Origin: Leeuwenhoekiella polynyae | Lineage (GTDB): Bacteria; Bacteroidota; Bacteroidia; Flavobacteriales; Flavobacteriaceae | Direction: 5' to 3' | DNA: 64,000 nucleotides | NCBI RefSeq assembly: GCF_004104075.1 | Contig: NZ_QOVK01000006.1 | Span: forward strand, 157,223-221,222 | In this document: positions 35,305 through 43,904 of the stretch, one piece after another | Position numbering within the stretch: position 1 is the stretch's first letter | How the letters are laid out: the number at the start of each line of letters is the position of its first letter | Translations under genes and position numbers: made by a program | The notes under the pieces: generated by a model | What the model was told of the DNA's origin: nothing | Databases searched by the model: none | The model's input: only the letters and a program-made list of their open reading frames with translations

Positions 35305-36237
35305 TTGAAATTTCCACAAAAACATACCTTAGCGCAGATTGCTACAATTCTTGATATTGAATTTGTAGGGGATGCTGAATTTCCTGTTTATGGAATTAAT
35401 GAAATTCACGTTGTTGAACCGGGGGATATTGTTTTTGTAGATCATCCCAAGTATTATGATAAAGCTTTAGAATCTGCAGCTACAATTGTTTTAATCAACA
35501 AAAAAGTAGATTGCCCGGAAGGTAAAGCTTTACTCATTTCAGAAGATCCTTTTTCAGACTTTAATAAATTAACACGCTATTTTAAACCTTTTAAGAAAGC
35601 AACATCTTCAATTGCTGACACGGCTCAAATAGGAACAGGGACAATTATCCAGCCTAATTGCTTCATTGGTAATAATGTAAATATAGGAACGGATTGTTTG
35701 ATTCATGCAAATGTTACTATTTATGATAATGCTGTTATAGGAAATGATGTTATCATACATTCTGGAGCTGTTTTAGGAGGAGATGCTTTTTATTATAAAA
35801 AGCGCGATACTGTTTTTGATAAATTAATTTCTGGAGGAAGAGTCGTTATTCAAGACTCTGTAGAAATTGGAGCACTTTGTACAATTGATAAAGGGGTTTC
35901 TGGAGATACGATAATTGGTGAAGATTCTAAATTGGATAATCAAGTACATATAGGTCACGACACCCAAATAGGAAAACGCGTACTTATAGCAGCACAGTCT
36001 GGGATCGCAGGATGTGTTGTAGTTGAAGATGATGTTGTGATTTGGGGTCAGGTAGGTATTGCGAGTGGAATTACAATTAAAGAAAAAGCGGTAATTTTTG
36101 CGCAAAGTGGTGTAGGTAAAACCTTAGAAGGTGGTAAATCGTATTTGGGTACACCGGCAGAAGACAGCAAGAAGAAGTTTAGGGAACTGGCATCAATTCG
36201 TCAAATTCCTTATATTTTAGAACAAATAAAAAAATAA
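35305..36237 (+). CDS. Second LpxD-like UDP-3-O-acylglucosamine N-acyltransferase
   Basis: The 310-residue protein starts at TTG 35305 (KFPQKHTLAQIATIL), three bases after the efp stop; no ATG lies nearby. The N-terminal domain includes GINEIHVVEPGDIVFVDHPKY, and the hexapeptide beta-helix has His in QVHIGHDTQIGKRVLIAAQSG. It is a clear paralogue of the LpxD at 31475 but shorter, and the active loop reads GGDAFYYKKRDTVFDKLISG. It may acylate a different sugar nucleotide or use a different acyl chain. Two LpxD-like genes flanking efp are common in Flavobacteriia. Confidence 0.88.
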   Translation: MKFPQKHTLAQIATILDIEFVGDAEFPVYGINEIHVVEPGDIVFVDHPKYYDKALESAATIVLINKKVDCPEGKALLISEDPFSDFNKLTRYFKPFKKATSSIADTAQIGTGTIIQPNCFIGNNVNIGTDCLIHANVTIYDNAVIGNDVIIHSGAVLGGDAFYYKKRDTVFDKLISGGRVVIQDSVEIGALCTIDKGVSGDTIIGEDSKLDNQVHIGHDTQIGKRVLIAAQSGIAGCVVVEDDVVIWGQVGIASGITIKEKAVIFAQSGVGKTLEGGKSYLGTPAEDSKKKFRELASIRQIPYILEQIKK

Positions 36238-36238
36238 A

Positions 36239-36652
36239 ATGAGTAAATCAGCTAAAGACCTTGTAAGAGGTTTGTATGAATCAGATTTTTTTAATGATTC
36301 TAGTGTTCTAAAGCAATATTTACATGAAGATGCAGAGTTATATTGGAATGCATCTACGGGTTTCTCAAAAATGACATACAGTGACATTGCTGATATGTCT
36401 TCAGAAATGGGAAAATCATTTATATCATTAAGATCTTCTATAAGTCACCTGATTGCTGAAGACGATAAGGTGAGTGCCAGGCTTACATACTATATTAAGG
36501 CTGTAGAAAATCCTGATGAAGAAGTAGGTGTTATCCATTTTATGGCAATCTGGGAACTAAAAGATGGTTTGCTTTATAGAGGCTATCAGATAAGTCAGCC
36601 TAGTGATGAAGATCCTCAGAATAATGATGCGCACATCCGTATAAAGTCATAA
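36239..36652 (+). CDS. SnoaL/NTF2-like protein
   Basis: The 137-residue protein starts 1 bp after the LpxD paralogue and fits an NTF2-like cone fold: helices first (AKDLVRGLYESDFFNDSSVLKQYLHEDAELYW), then strands (DDKVSARLTYYIKAVENPDEE, VIHFMAIWELKDGLLYRGYQIS). Such proteins are small-molecule binders, isomerases or accessory subunits; no catalytic signature is seen. The tight spacing suggests a link to the lipid A operon but no role can be named. Confidence 0.75.
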   Translation: MSKSAKDLVRGLYESDFFNDSSVLKQYLHEDAELYWNASTGFSKMTYSDIADMSSEMGKSFISLRSSISHLIAEDDKVSARLTYYIKAVENPDEEVGVIHFMAIWELKDGLLYRGYQISQPSDEDPQNNDAHIRIKS

Positions 36653-36658
36653 AAATCC

Positions 36659-36689
36659 TTTAGCATTCATCTATAAAAATTTACTTTTG
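36659..36689 (+). promoter_or_regulatory. Promoter of sucD
   Basis: TTTA (36659-36662), 19 bp, then TACTTTTG (36682-36689), a full TAnnTTTG -7 match with near-ideal spacing. It lies 22 bp before the sucD start. Confidence 0.6.
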
Positions 36690-36711
36690 TACCACAAAAT
36701 TCAAACAACTC

Positions 36712-37584
36712 ATGAGCGTTTTAGTAAATAAAGATTCCAAAATAATTGTACAAGGTTTTACCGGTAGTGAAGGTACTTTTCACGCGGGTCAAATGATTGA
36801 ATACGGCACAAATGTAGTGGGTGGTGTAACTCCGGGTAAGGGAGGTCAAAGCCATTTAGACAAGCCTGTTTTCAATACTGTTGAAGAAGCAGTAAAAGAA
36901 ACTGGAGCAGACGTATCTATTATTTTTGTTCCGCCGGCATTTGCTGCTGATGCGATTATGGAAGCTGCTAATGCAGGAATCAAAGTAATTATAGCAATTA
37001 CTGAGGGTATTCCTGTTTCAGATATGATTAAAGCTGCTGACTATATTAAAGATAAAGATTGTAGACTCATAGGTCCTAACTGTCCGGGAGTAATCACTCC
37101 GGGAGAAGCAAAAGTGGGTATTATGCCAGGTTTTGTTTTTAAGAAAGGTAAAGTAGGTATTGTTTCTAAATCAGGAACACTTACTTACGAAGCTGCAGAT
37201 CAAGTTGTAAAACAAGGTTTAGGTATTACAACAGCAATTGGTATAGGTGGGGATCCAATCATTGGTACAACTACTAAAGAAGCTGTAGAATTACTCATCA
37301 ACGATCCTGAGACTGAAGCTGTAGTAATGATTGGTGAAATAGGTGGTCAGTTAGAAGCTGATGCTGCAAAATGGATCAAAGCTAGCGGCACTAAAAAACC
37401 AGTAATAGGTTTTATCGCTGGGGAGACTGCTCCGGCTGGTAGAACAATGGGGCATGCAGGAGCGATTGTTTCTGGTGAAGGTGAATCTGCTGCCGACAAG
37501 AAAAAAATATTAAGAGAAAACGGAGTTCACGTAGTTGATTCTCCTGCAGAAATAGGTAAGAAAGTAGCTGAGCTTTTAAGCTAA
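36712..37584 (+). CDS. sucD: Succinyl-CoA synthetase alpha subunit
   Basis: The 290-residue protein has the CoA-binding fold ([40 protein letters not shown]), [36 protein letters not shown] and the phosphohistidine site [12 protein letters not shown]. It is the alpha subunit of the TCA cycle ligase. sucC is not in the window, so the two subunit genes are unlinked here. It has its own promoter and terminator. Confidence 0.97.
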   Translation: MSVLVNKDSKIIVQGFTGSEGTFHAGQMIEYGTNVVGGVTPGKGGQSHLDKPVFNTVEEAVKETGADVSIIFVPPAFAADAIMEAANAGIKVIIAITEGIPVSDMIKAADYIKDKDCRLIGPNCPGVITPGEAKVGIMPGFVFKKGKVGIVSKSGTLTYEAADQVVKQGLGITTAIGIGGDPIIGTTTKEAVELLINDPETEAVVMIGEIGGQLEADAAKWIKASGTKKPVIGFIAGETAPAGRTMGHAGAIVSGEGESAADKKKILRENGVHVVDSPAEIGKKVAELLS

Positions 37585-37604
37585 TCTTTTACCATTCTTA
37601 TTTT

Positions 37605-37637
37605 AAAAACCGACACACCTAATGTGTCGGTTTTTTT
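37605..37637 (+). terminator. Terminator of sucD
   Basis: AAAAACCGACACA pairs with TGTGTCGGTTTTT around loop CCTAA, 20 bp after the sucD stop. Confidence 0.9.
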
Positions 37638-37707
37638 ATGAGCAAACAGTTCAAGTTTGCTATATTTACCGCTGTTCAAACTAACTAATATTTGATACTC
37701 AATTAGA

Positions 37708-38454
37708 ATGAAACTTTTAGAAGGAAAGAATACAATTATAACTGGTGCCAGCCGCGGAATAGGTAATGGCATTGCCAAAGTTTTTGCTCAAAACGGCGCT
37801 AATGTTGCCTTTACATACAGTTCTTCTGCAGGACCGGCAGAAGAATTAGAAAAAGAATTGACTTCTTTAGGAGTTAAAGCAAAAGCTTATAAATCTAATG
37901 CAGCTTCTTTTGAAGAATGCCAGGAACTTATCAAGCAAATCTCAGAAGATTTTGATTCTATTGATGTTTTGGTAAACAACGCAGGAATTACAAAAGATAA
38001 TTTATTGATGCGTATGAGCGAGGAGGACTTCGATAAAGTTATTGAAGTAAACCTAAAGTCGATTTTCAACATGACTAAAGCAGTACAACGAACTATGTTG
38101 AAACAACGTTACGGAAGCATCATCAATATGAGCTCTGTTGTGGGTGTTAAAGGTAATGCCGGTCAGGCAAATTATGCGGCTTCAAAAGCAGGCATAATAG
38201 GTTTTTCAAAATCTATGGCTTTAGAGTTAGGTTCTCGTAACATAAGAACCAACGTAGTTGCTCCCGGTTTTATTGAGACTGAAATGACTGCTAAATTAGA
38301 CGAAAAAACAGTTGCAGGCTGGAGAGATGCTATCCCATTAAAACGTGGCGGAACTCCCGAAGATATTGCAAATGCTTGTGTGTTTTTAGGAAGTGATATG
38401 AGTGCATACGTTACGGGTCAGGTACTTCAGGTAGATGGCGGTATGCTAACCTAA
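37708..38454 (+). CDS. fabG: 3-oxoacyl-ACP reductase
   Basis: The 248-residue short-chain dehydrogenase has the NADPH motif TGASRGIGNGIAKVFAQNG, NNAGIT, the catalytic Ser of INMSSVVGVKGNAGQ, Tyr-x-x-x-Lys in NYAASKAGIIGFSKS, and the FabG C-terminus GTPEDIANACVFLGSDMSAYVTGQVLQVDGGM. It reduces 3-oxoacyl-ACP in fatty acid elongation. It fits the lipid theme of the preceding cluster. Confidence 0.95.
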   Translation: MKLLEGKNTIITGASRGIGNGIAKVFAQNGANVAFTYSSSAGPAEELEKELTSLGVKAKAYKSNAASFEECQELIKQISEDFDSIDVLVNNAGITKDNLLMRMSEEDFDKVIEVNLKSIFNMTKAVQRTMLKQRYGSIINMSSVVGVKGNAGQANYAASKAGIIGFSKSMALELGSRNIRTNVVAPGFIETEMTAKLDEKTVAGWRDAIPLKRGGTPEDIANACVFLGSDMSAYVTGQVLQVDGGMLT

Positions 38455-38477
38455 ATCTTCACGACACGATACAATCT

Positions 38478-40517
38478 ATGGCAGCATCTACAATTCTATA
38501 CATCATCCTTAGTGGGATTATAGCATTAGGTGCTGCCATTTTTTTTTACTTCTATAAGCCACAACGATCAAAACAACTAAAATTTATATTAAGTACGCTT
38601 CGGTTTTTGACCTTATTTTCGGTATTGATTTTACTTATAAATCCCAGTTTTAAGCAAGTCACATATTCTACTATAAAGCCAAAACTGAGTTTGGCTATTG
38701 ACAATTCCAGATCGATGGAATATCTGGGAGATACTACTCAAATTCAATCGGTTTTCAATTCTTTTTCTGAAAATGAAGAATTAAACAATCGCTTTGATAT
38801 TGATTATTACAGCTTTGGTAGAAACCTTAAGCCATTAACAGCGCTTAATTTTGATGAAGGTCAGACCGATATTGCAAAAAGTCTAAAAGATTTAAATCAG
38901 ATTTATAAAGGAATCGATTTTACTCCTGTTATTGTTACTGATGGAAATTCAAATTTAGGAGCTGATTACCGGTACACAGCCCAGGAGAACAACAGCAATC
39001 CATTTTATTTCTTGGCAGTAGGAGATACTTTGGTTTATGAAGATTTAAGTTTAGATCGTATTAATACTAATAAATACGCGTATCTCAATAATGAATTTCC
39101 TGTTGAATTGATCACATCGTATACGGGTGAATTTGATGTGAATGCGACGGTTTCGGTTTCTCAAAATGGAAGAATAATACATAAAGAGCAACAGGCTTTT
39201 ACTCCCGAAAATAGTTCCCAACGTACCAATTTTTATTTGAACGCTTCTTCAATAGGAGTACAGCGGTATCAGGTAACCGTAAGCGGACTAGATAATGAAA
39301 AGAATTTAGAAAATAACACAAAGAATTTTGCCGTAGAAGTCATCGATCAAAGGTCTAACGTTTTAATTGTTTATAGTGTTTTACATCCTGATTTGGGAAC
39401 ACTTAAGAAAGGTATCGAAAGTAATCAACTAAGAGCGGTTACCTTAAAAGAGATTTCGGAAGTCAATTTAACCGAGTTTAACGACTACGACCTTGTTATT
39501 TTATTTGAGCCCGAAGAATCTTTTTCTTCGGTTTACAAGGAGCTAAATAAGGAGCATAAAAACCGCTTTACTATTATTGGCACTCAAACAGATCTCAGTT
39601 TTTTAAACAGTATTCAACAGACAGGGATTTTTCCGAAGAATAATGAGTCTGAATTGGTTCAGCCAGATAAAAATGAATCCTTTGATGCGTTTCAATTAGA
39701 AGAACTTTCATTTGACAATTTTCCACCTTTGGCCAGTATTTTTGGAAAAGCTCTATTTACGGGTGATTCTGACGTTTTGTTTTATCAACGAATAAATGGT
39801 GTCACTACACAAAATCCGTTACTCGCAGTTACAGAACGTTCAGGAAGGAGAGAGGTGTTTTTACTGGGTACCGGTATTTTTCAATGGCGTAGTCAAAGTT
39901 TTATAGACAACCAGAGCTTTGAGAATTTTGATAACTTCATTGATAAGTTGGTTCAATATGCCGCTTCTAATCAGCACAGAAAACGATTAGAAATTAGTTA
40001 TGAGCAGTTTTATTATAAAGGAAATTTTATAAATATTCAGGCACAATATTTTGATAAGAACTATGTGTTTGATCCCGGCGCGTCGCTTCAGATTGAATTG
40101 AGAAATGAAAATTCAGAAGAAACCTATCAATCACCCCTAGTTTTTAAGGGATCTGCATACGAGGTAGAATTATCTAATTTAGAGCCGGGTGACTACACGT
40201 TCCGTATAACTGAAACCGATCAAAATGTAAGTTCTGGTGGTAGTTTTACAATAATTCCTTTTGATTTAGAGCGACAGAGTCTAAATGCAAATTTTCAGAA
40301 AATGAAAACATTAGCTCAGGAAAGTGGCGGGAACATATACACACTTGAAAATTACAATAGGCTTGTTGACGAATTGCTAAACAGTGACCAGTTTATACCG
40401 GTTGAGCGAGCTGTTAAAAAAAACGTACCTTTAATCAACTTCGTTTGGTTATTAGCACTTATTGTTGCTTGTCTGACCGCAGAATGGTTCATTAGAAAAT
40501 ACAACGGACTTATATAA
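38478..40517 (+). CDS. Large membrane protein with degenerate von Willebrand A-like domain
   Basis: The 679-residue protein has two N-terminal membrane spans (about 5-25 and 37-57) and one near the C-terminus (VWLLALIVACLTAEWFI). Between them is a VWA-like region starting LSLAIDNSRSMEYLGD, where the usual metal site D-x-S-x-S reads D-N-S-R-S, and a later GNSNLGADYR segment. The architecture resembles BatA/BatB-like or aerotolerance-type proteins and the large VWA proteins common in Bacteroidota. The periplasmic bulk may sense or assemble envelope components. No enzyme motif is seen. It starts 23 bp after fabG and is followed after 17 bp by a prohibitin gene. Confidence 0.75.
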   Translation: MAASTILYIILSGIIALGAAIFFYFYKPQRSKQLKFILSTLRFLTLFSVLILLINPSFKQVTYSTIKPKLSLAIDNSRSMEYLGDTTQIQSVFNSFSENEELNNRFDIDYYSFGRNLKPLTALNFDEGQTDIAKSLKDLNQIYKGIDFTPVIVTDGNSNLGADYRYTAQENNSNPFYFLAVGDTLVYEDLSLDRINTNKYAYLNNEFPVELITSYTGEFDVNATVSVSQNGRIIHKEQQAFTPENSSQRTNFYLNASSIGVQRYQVTVSGLDNEKNLENNTKNFAVEVIDQRSNVLIVYSVLHPDLGTLKKGIESNQLRAVTLKEISEVNLTEFNDYDLVILFEPEESFSSVYKELNKEHKNRFTIIGTQTDLSFLNSIQQTGIFPKNNESELVQPDKNESFDAFQLEELSFDNFPPLASIFGKALFTGDSDVLFYQRINGVTTQNPLLAVTERSGRREVFLLGTGIFQWRSQSFIDNQSFENFDNFIDKLVQYAASNQHRKRLEISYEQFYYKGNFINIQAQYFDKNYVFDPGASLQIELRNENSEETYQSPLVFKGSAYEVELSNLEPGDYTFRITETDQNVSSGGSFTIIPFDLERQSLNANFQKMKTLAQESGGNIYTLENYNRLVDELLNSDQFIPVERAVKKNVPLINFVWLLALIVACLTAEWFIRKYNGLI

Positions 40518-40534
40518 ACAAAAATTACATTTTT

Positions 40535-41350
40535 ATGGAAAGGTTACCTAAAATAGGAATACCCGTTATTATTGGTATAATAATTTTAATAGTGATTATT
40601 GCAAAATCTGCAGTTACTATAGATTCTGGTGAAGCCGGAGTGCTTTATAAACCTTTTGATGGGGGAGTTGTTACAGACGAACCCCCATTAGGGGAAGGTT
40701 TTCATATTGTTGCTCCTTGGAATAAAGTCTTCATTTATGAAGTAAGAAAACAGGAGCTTAAGGAAATTATGAATGTTTTGTCTTCTAATGGTCTCGATAT
40801 TAAACTAGAGGCTTCTGTGTGGTACAAACCCCAAGCATTAAACTTAGGTAAACTGCATCAGGAAATAGGTGAGGATTACCTAAATAGAATTTTACTACCA
40901 ACTATTAGATCTGCTGCAAGATCTGTTGTTGGGCGCTATACTCCAGAGCAATTATACTCTTCTAAAAGAGATGCCATACAGGCAGAAATTTTTGATGAAA
41001 CCCGAAAAATAATTAAAGATCAATATATTGAATTAGATGAAGTTCTAGTGCGTGATGTGACTTTACCAGCGACTATAAAAGAGGCTATAGAGCGTAAGCT
41101 GAAACAAGAGCAAGAATCGTTGGAGTATGAGTTTAGATTGATATCTGCTCAAAAAGAAGCAGAACGCCAGGTGATAGAAGCTCAAGGTAAATCTGATGCA
41201 AACCGTATTCTAAGTCAATCTCTTAATGATCAAATCTTAAAAGATAAGGGTATTGAAGCGACTTTGAAATTATCTGAATCACCTAACTCAAAGGTTATTG
41301 TGATAGGATCGGGCGATGGTGGATTACCTATTATATTAGGGAACAATTAG
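40535..41350 (+). CDS. Prohibitin-like SPFH-domain membrane protein
   Basis: The 271-residue protein has one N-terminal membrane span (GIPVIIGIIILIVIIAKSA), then an SPFH/band 7 domain (VTIDSGEAGVLYKPFDGG, GEGFHIVAPWNKVFIYEVR) and a C-terminal coiled coil (AIERKLKQEQESLEYEFRLISAQKEAERQVIEAQGK, by eye about 180-230). Such proteins form large ring or cage assemblies in the membrane and modulate proteases such as FtsH. It follows the VWA-like gene closely and ends just before a terminator. Confidence 0.9.
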   Translation: MERLPKIGIPVIIGIIILIVIIAKSAVTIDSGEAGVLYKPFDGGVVTDEPPLGEGFHIVAPWNKVFIYEVRKQELKEIMNVLSSNGLDIKLEASVWYKPQALNLGKLHQEIGEDYLNRILLPTIRSAARSVVGRYTPEQLYSSKRDAIQAEIFDETRKIIKDQYIELDEVLVRDVTLPATIKEAIERKLKQEQESLEYEFRLISAQKEAERQVIEAQGKSDANRILSQSLNDQILKDKGIEATLKLSESPNSKVIVIGSGDGGLPIILGNN

Positions 41351-41387
41351 AAAATGAATTAAGAAGTAGGACTTGATCATTTTACAT

Positions 41388-41420
41388 AAAAAAAGCGAAT
41401 CTTAACGATTCGCTTTTTTT
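41388..41420. terminator. Bidirectional terminator between convergent genes
   Basis: AAAAAAAGCGAATC pairs with GATTCGCTTTTTTT around a 5-base loop. On the minus strand it overlaps the last codon of the helix-hairpin-helix gene. Confidence 0.88.
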
Positions 41421-42021
41421 ATGCTTTTTTCATGCGTACCGAACGATCTTTTCTAAGTTTTATACGTTGTTTAGATTGTACTAGCATTTGAGCTTTAGAA
41501 ACCCAGTTATCATTTACAATACGATCTGGAAAGAACTGGATGAGTTCTGTTACGATTTCAATATCGTGAGAATTGAATTTGCTTATCTGATCAAAAGTGA
41601 AGATCCCGATAGTATTGAGTTTCTCTTCCGTGTAGGGGCCAATACCGATAATTTTTTGTAAATCATCTGCATCTTCACTATCTGCATAGCCTATTCTTGA
41701 AAAATCAAGTTCTCCGGTATTTGCCTCAGGAGTATCGTAAACTTTAAGCTCTGTAATATTTCTCTGATTTTTAGCCGCAATATTACTTTCTTCTATCTCT
41801 TTAAGATCATCTTCATTAAAATCCATATCAATATCGGCAGCAGACTTTGAAGATAATTTTTGACGTAAAGCGCTTATTTTTTTCAGGTATTTTCCCTTTT
41901 GATAATAGAATGCAAAAAAGTATCCAATAAGAAACGATACAAGCATTAATACCCCTACTTCTATAAAGATGAAAGGTATTGAGATATTATCATTGGCTTG
42001 TATGTATATCAAACTAACCAT
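41419..42021 (-). CDS. Membrane-anchored protein with helix-hairpin-helix domain
   Basis: The 200-residue protein has an N-terminal membrane span (FIEVGVLMLVSFLIGYFFAFYY), a coiled-coil/acidic linker and a C-terminal helix-hairpin-helix segment (DLQKIIGIGPYTEEKLNTIGIFTFDQISKF) like that of small DNA-binding or RuvA/NADH-dehydrogenase-like HhH proteins, ending in a basic tail (IKLRKDRSVRMKKA). It overlaps the OmpA-like gene by 1 bp (TAATG). The pair may link envelope and nucleoid; that is speculation from domains. Confidence 0.75.
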   Translation of the reverse strand: MVSLIYIQANDNISIPFIFIEVGVLMLVSFLIGYFFAFYYQKGKYLKKISALRQKLSSKSAADIDMDFNEDDLKEIEESNIAAKNQRNITELKVYDTPEANTGELDFSRIGYADSEDADDLQKIIGIGPYTEEKLNTIGIFTFDQISKFNSHDIEIVTELIQFFPDRIVNDNWVSKAQMLVQSKQRIKLRKDRSVRMKKA

Positions 42022-42740
42022 TAATTAAATATCAATTCGTATCTATTATTCAACTTAATTTTATCTTCCATATCTCTGGTGTAAAGTGGATCATCTTCTC
42101 CTTTAGAATATGCAAAAACCTGATTTTCAGGTAAATTAAGGCTTTTTATTAAAAATAACCTAATCTTTTCGGCCTGATCAAGAGCGAGTACATAATTATC
42201 TCTATCGTCGCCAATGTGGTCAGTGTATCCAATAATATCAATTCTGGATTGGGGTTTTGCTTTTAATTTGCGTTTTACTTCAGCTAAAAATTCTGCTGCA
42301 TTTTGATCTCTTACCAATCGTGACATTTTAAATACGGGTCTAAAAGTTATGTCAACATTTCTTACTACGAATTTAGAATTTGATTCGGCTTGTTCTAATT
42401 TAGCTAATCTGAGGCGTTCTTGGTCATCCTCCATAGCGTGTTTGGTTCGCTCCAGTCTGCTCTGTAACTCTTCAATAAGCTTGTCATTGGTTCCAGAACT
42501 ATTAAGGCTGCTGTCTGTATACGTATTCTTAGTTGTAATTTCAGAATCGCTATCATCGAGATTGTCGAATGATTGCGAAGGAGTTAAGGAATCAAGAACT
42601 AATTCTTGAATATTATTTTCAATTGGCTTATGCTTTATAAAAAGACTGTTTCTATTTGTGGAGTCGCTAGAATTCAGAAAATACAGACCTATTACGCACC
42701 AGCATAGGAATACGGAGAAGGCTATTAAGAAATTTCTCAT
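42021..42740 (-). CDS. OmpA-family peptidoglycan-binding protein
   Basis: The 239-residue protein has one N-terminal membrane span (FLIAFSVFLCWCVIGLYFL), a disordered and coiled middle region (KLIEELQSRLERTKHAMEDDQERLRLAKLEQAE), and a C-terminal OmpA-like domain (SRIDIIGYTDHIGDDRDNYVLALDQAEKIRLFLI) that binds peptidoglycan. Translational coupling (TAATG) with the downstream HhH gene points to a shared function. Confidence 0.87.
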   Translation of the reverse strand: MRNFLIAFSVFLCWCVIGLYFLNSSDSTNRNSLFIKHKPIENNIQELVLDSLTPSQSFDNLDDSDSEITTKNTYTDSSLNSSGTNDKLIEELQSRLERTKHAMEDDQERLRLAKLEQAESNSKFVVRNVDITFRPVFKMSRLVRDQNAAEFLAEVKRKLKAKPQSRIDIIGYTDHIGDDRDNYVLALDQAEKIRLFLIKSLNLPENQVFAYSKGEDDPLYTRDMEDKIKLNNRYELIFN

Positions 42741-42855
42741 TATTTCTGAATTTCCTCAAAAATAACACATTGTGATAAAATGATCATCAGTTGGTTAAAT
42801 CTATTCGATATAATGCAAGTTAATCGTATTTTTTTTTTAAATTCGTCTCGTATTT

Positions 42856-42912
42856 ATGAAAAGAACAGCATTGCATCATCATCATTTTTATTCACGCACT
42901 CAAGCGAGGTAA
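42856..42912 (+). CDS. hisL: Histidine operon leader peptide
   Basis: An 18-codon frame reads MKRTALHHHHFYSRTQAR, with four consecutive His codons (CAT at 42874-42885). It stands immediately before a terminator hairpin and the hisG gene. A ribosome stalled at the His codons for lack of charged tRNA-His would leave the antiterminator segment at 42898-42906 free. This is the classic leader-peptide arrangement of amino-acid attenuation; the sequence evidence is direct. Confidence 0.92.
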   Translation: MKRTALHHHHFYSRTQAR

Positions 42913-42979
42913 AGATGTTGTATTTGTAATTCACGTATAAAAATAACAATAACCCGTTTGAGTCATTCAAACGGGTTTT
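42898..42979 (+). promoter_or_regulatory. Histidine attenuator (antiterminator and terminator)
   Basis: The terminator stem is AACCCGTTTGA (42951-42961) with TCAAACGGGTT (42967-42977) followed by T residues. The competing antiterminator pairs ACTCAAGCG (42898-42906, last codons of the leader) with CGTTTGAGT (42955-42963): nine pairs, one G-U. The two structures share the 5' arm of the terminator, so they exclude each other. The antiterminator arm lies 13 bases after the last His codon and would be covered by a ribosome finishing the leader. Confidence 0.88.
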
Positions 42980-43016
42980 CTGTTTAGGGTGGCTCAAGCT
43001 AACAAACCAAAGTAAG

Positions 43017-43877
43017 ATGACTAAAAAAATTAGAATCGCTATTCAAAAGTCAGGCAGACTTAATGAAGACTCCCTGCAAATTTTAAAAGATTGCGGAGTA
43101 TCTATAGATAATGGGCGCGATCAACTCAAGGCAAATGCTGCAAATTTTCCGTTAGAGGTGTTTTATTTGCGTAACGGTGATATTCCACAGTATTTGAGAG
43201 ATGGGGTTGTAGATATCGCTATCATTGGAGAAAACGTTTTGATAGAAAAAGGAGATGATATAGCCATTGCTCAAAAGCTGGGCTTTTCAAAATGTCGTGT
43301 TTCTCTAGCGGTCCCTAAAGGAACCAAATATGATTCTGTAAAGGACTTTGAGGGTAAAAAGATTGCAACGTCTTACCCTAATACTGTTTTAGGATACCTT
43401 TCTCAATTTAATGTAAAAGCTGATTTGCATATAATTAACGGTTCTGTAGAGATTGCACCAAATATTGGTCTTGCCGATGCTATTTGTGATATTGTTTCAA
43501 GCGGAAGTACCTTATTTAAAAACGGGCTTAAAGAGGTTGAAGTAATGCTCAAGTCTGAGGCTGTGCTTGCTGTTTCGTCTAAAATAGACACAGAGCGTCA
43601 AGAAATTTTAGATAAACTACTTTTCAGAATTCAATCTGTTTTAAAAGGTCGCGATTATAAATATGTATTGCTTAATGCACCTAATGATCGCTTAGATGAA
43701 ATTATAAAAATGCTTCCCGGGATGAAAAGCCCTACTGTTCTACCACTTGCAGAAGAAGGATGGAGCAGTGTACATTCAGTAATTGATAAAAATGAATTCT
43801 GGGAGGTTATAGATAAGTTAAAAGATTCTGGAGCTCAGGGAATTCTAGTTAGTGATATCGAAAAAATGGTGTTGTAA
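43017..43877 (+). CDS. hisG: ATP phosphoribosyltransferase (long form)
   Basis: The 286-residue protein has RIAIQKSGRLNEDSLQILKDCG, DIAIIGENVL, ATSYPNTVLGYL and the PRPP motif DAICDIVSSGSTLFKNGL, then a C-terminal regulatory domain (about 210-286) that binds histidine in long-form enzymes. It catalyses the first step of histidine synthesis and is the usual feedback target. First gene of the hisGDCBHAF(IE) operon, 105 bp after the leader peptide. Confidence 0.97.
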   Translation: MTKKIRIAIQKSGRLNEDSLQILKDCGVSIDNGRDQLKANAANFPLEVFYLRNGDIPQYLRDGVVDIAIIGENVLIEKGDDIAIAQKLGFSKCRVSLAVPKGTKYDSVKDFEGKKIATSYPNTVLGYLSQFNVKADLHIINGSVEIAPNIGLADAICDIVSSGSTLFKNGLKEVEVMLKSEAVLAVSSKIDTERQEILDKLLFRIQSVLKGRDYKYVLLNAPNDRLDEIIKMLPGMKSPTVLPLAEEGWSSVHSVIDKNEFWEVIDKLKDSGAQGILVSDIEKMVL

Positions 43878-43892
43878 TTTCGCTAATGCGAA
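43877..43892. repeat. Short intergenic palindrome TTTCGC-TAAT-GCGAAA
   Basis: A perfect 6-bp stem in the 27 bp between hisG and hisD; its first base is the last base of the hisG stop. A member of the same palindrome family as 34697-34711. Confidence 0.5.
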
Positions 43893-43904
43893 AAGATAAA
43901 AGCT

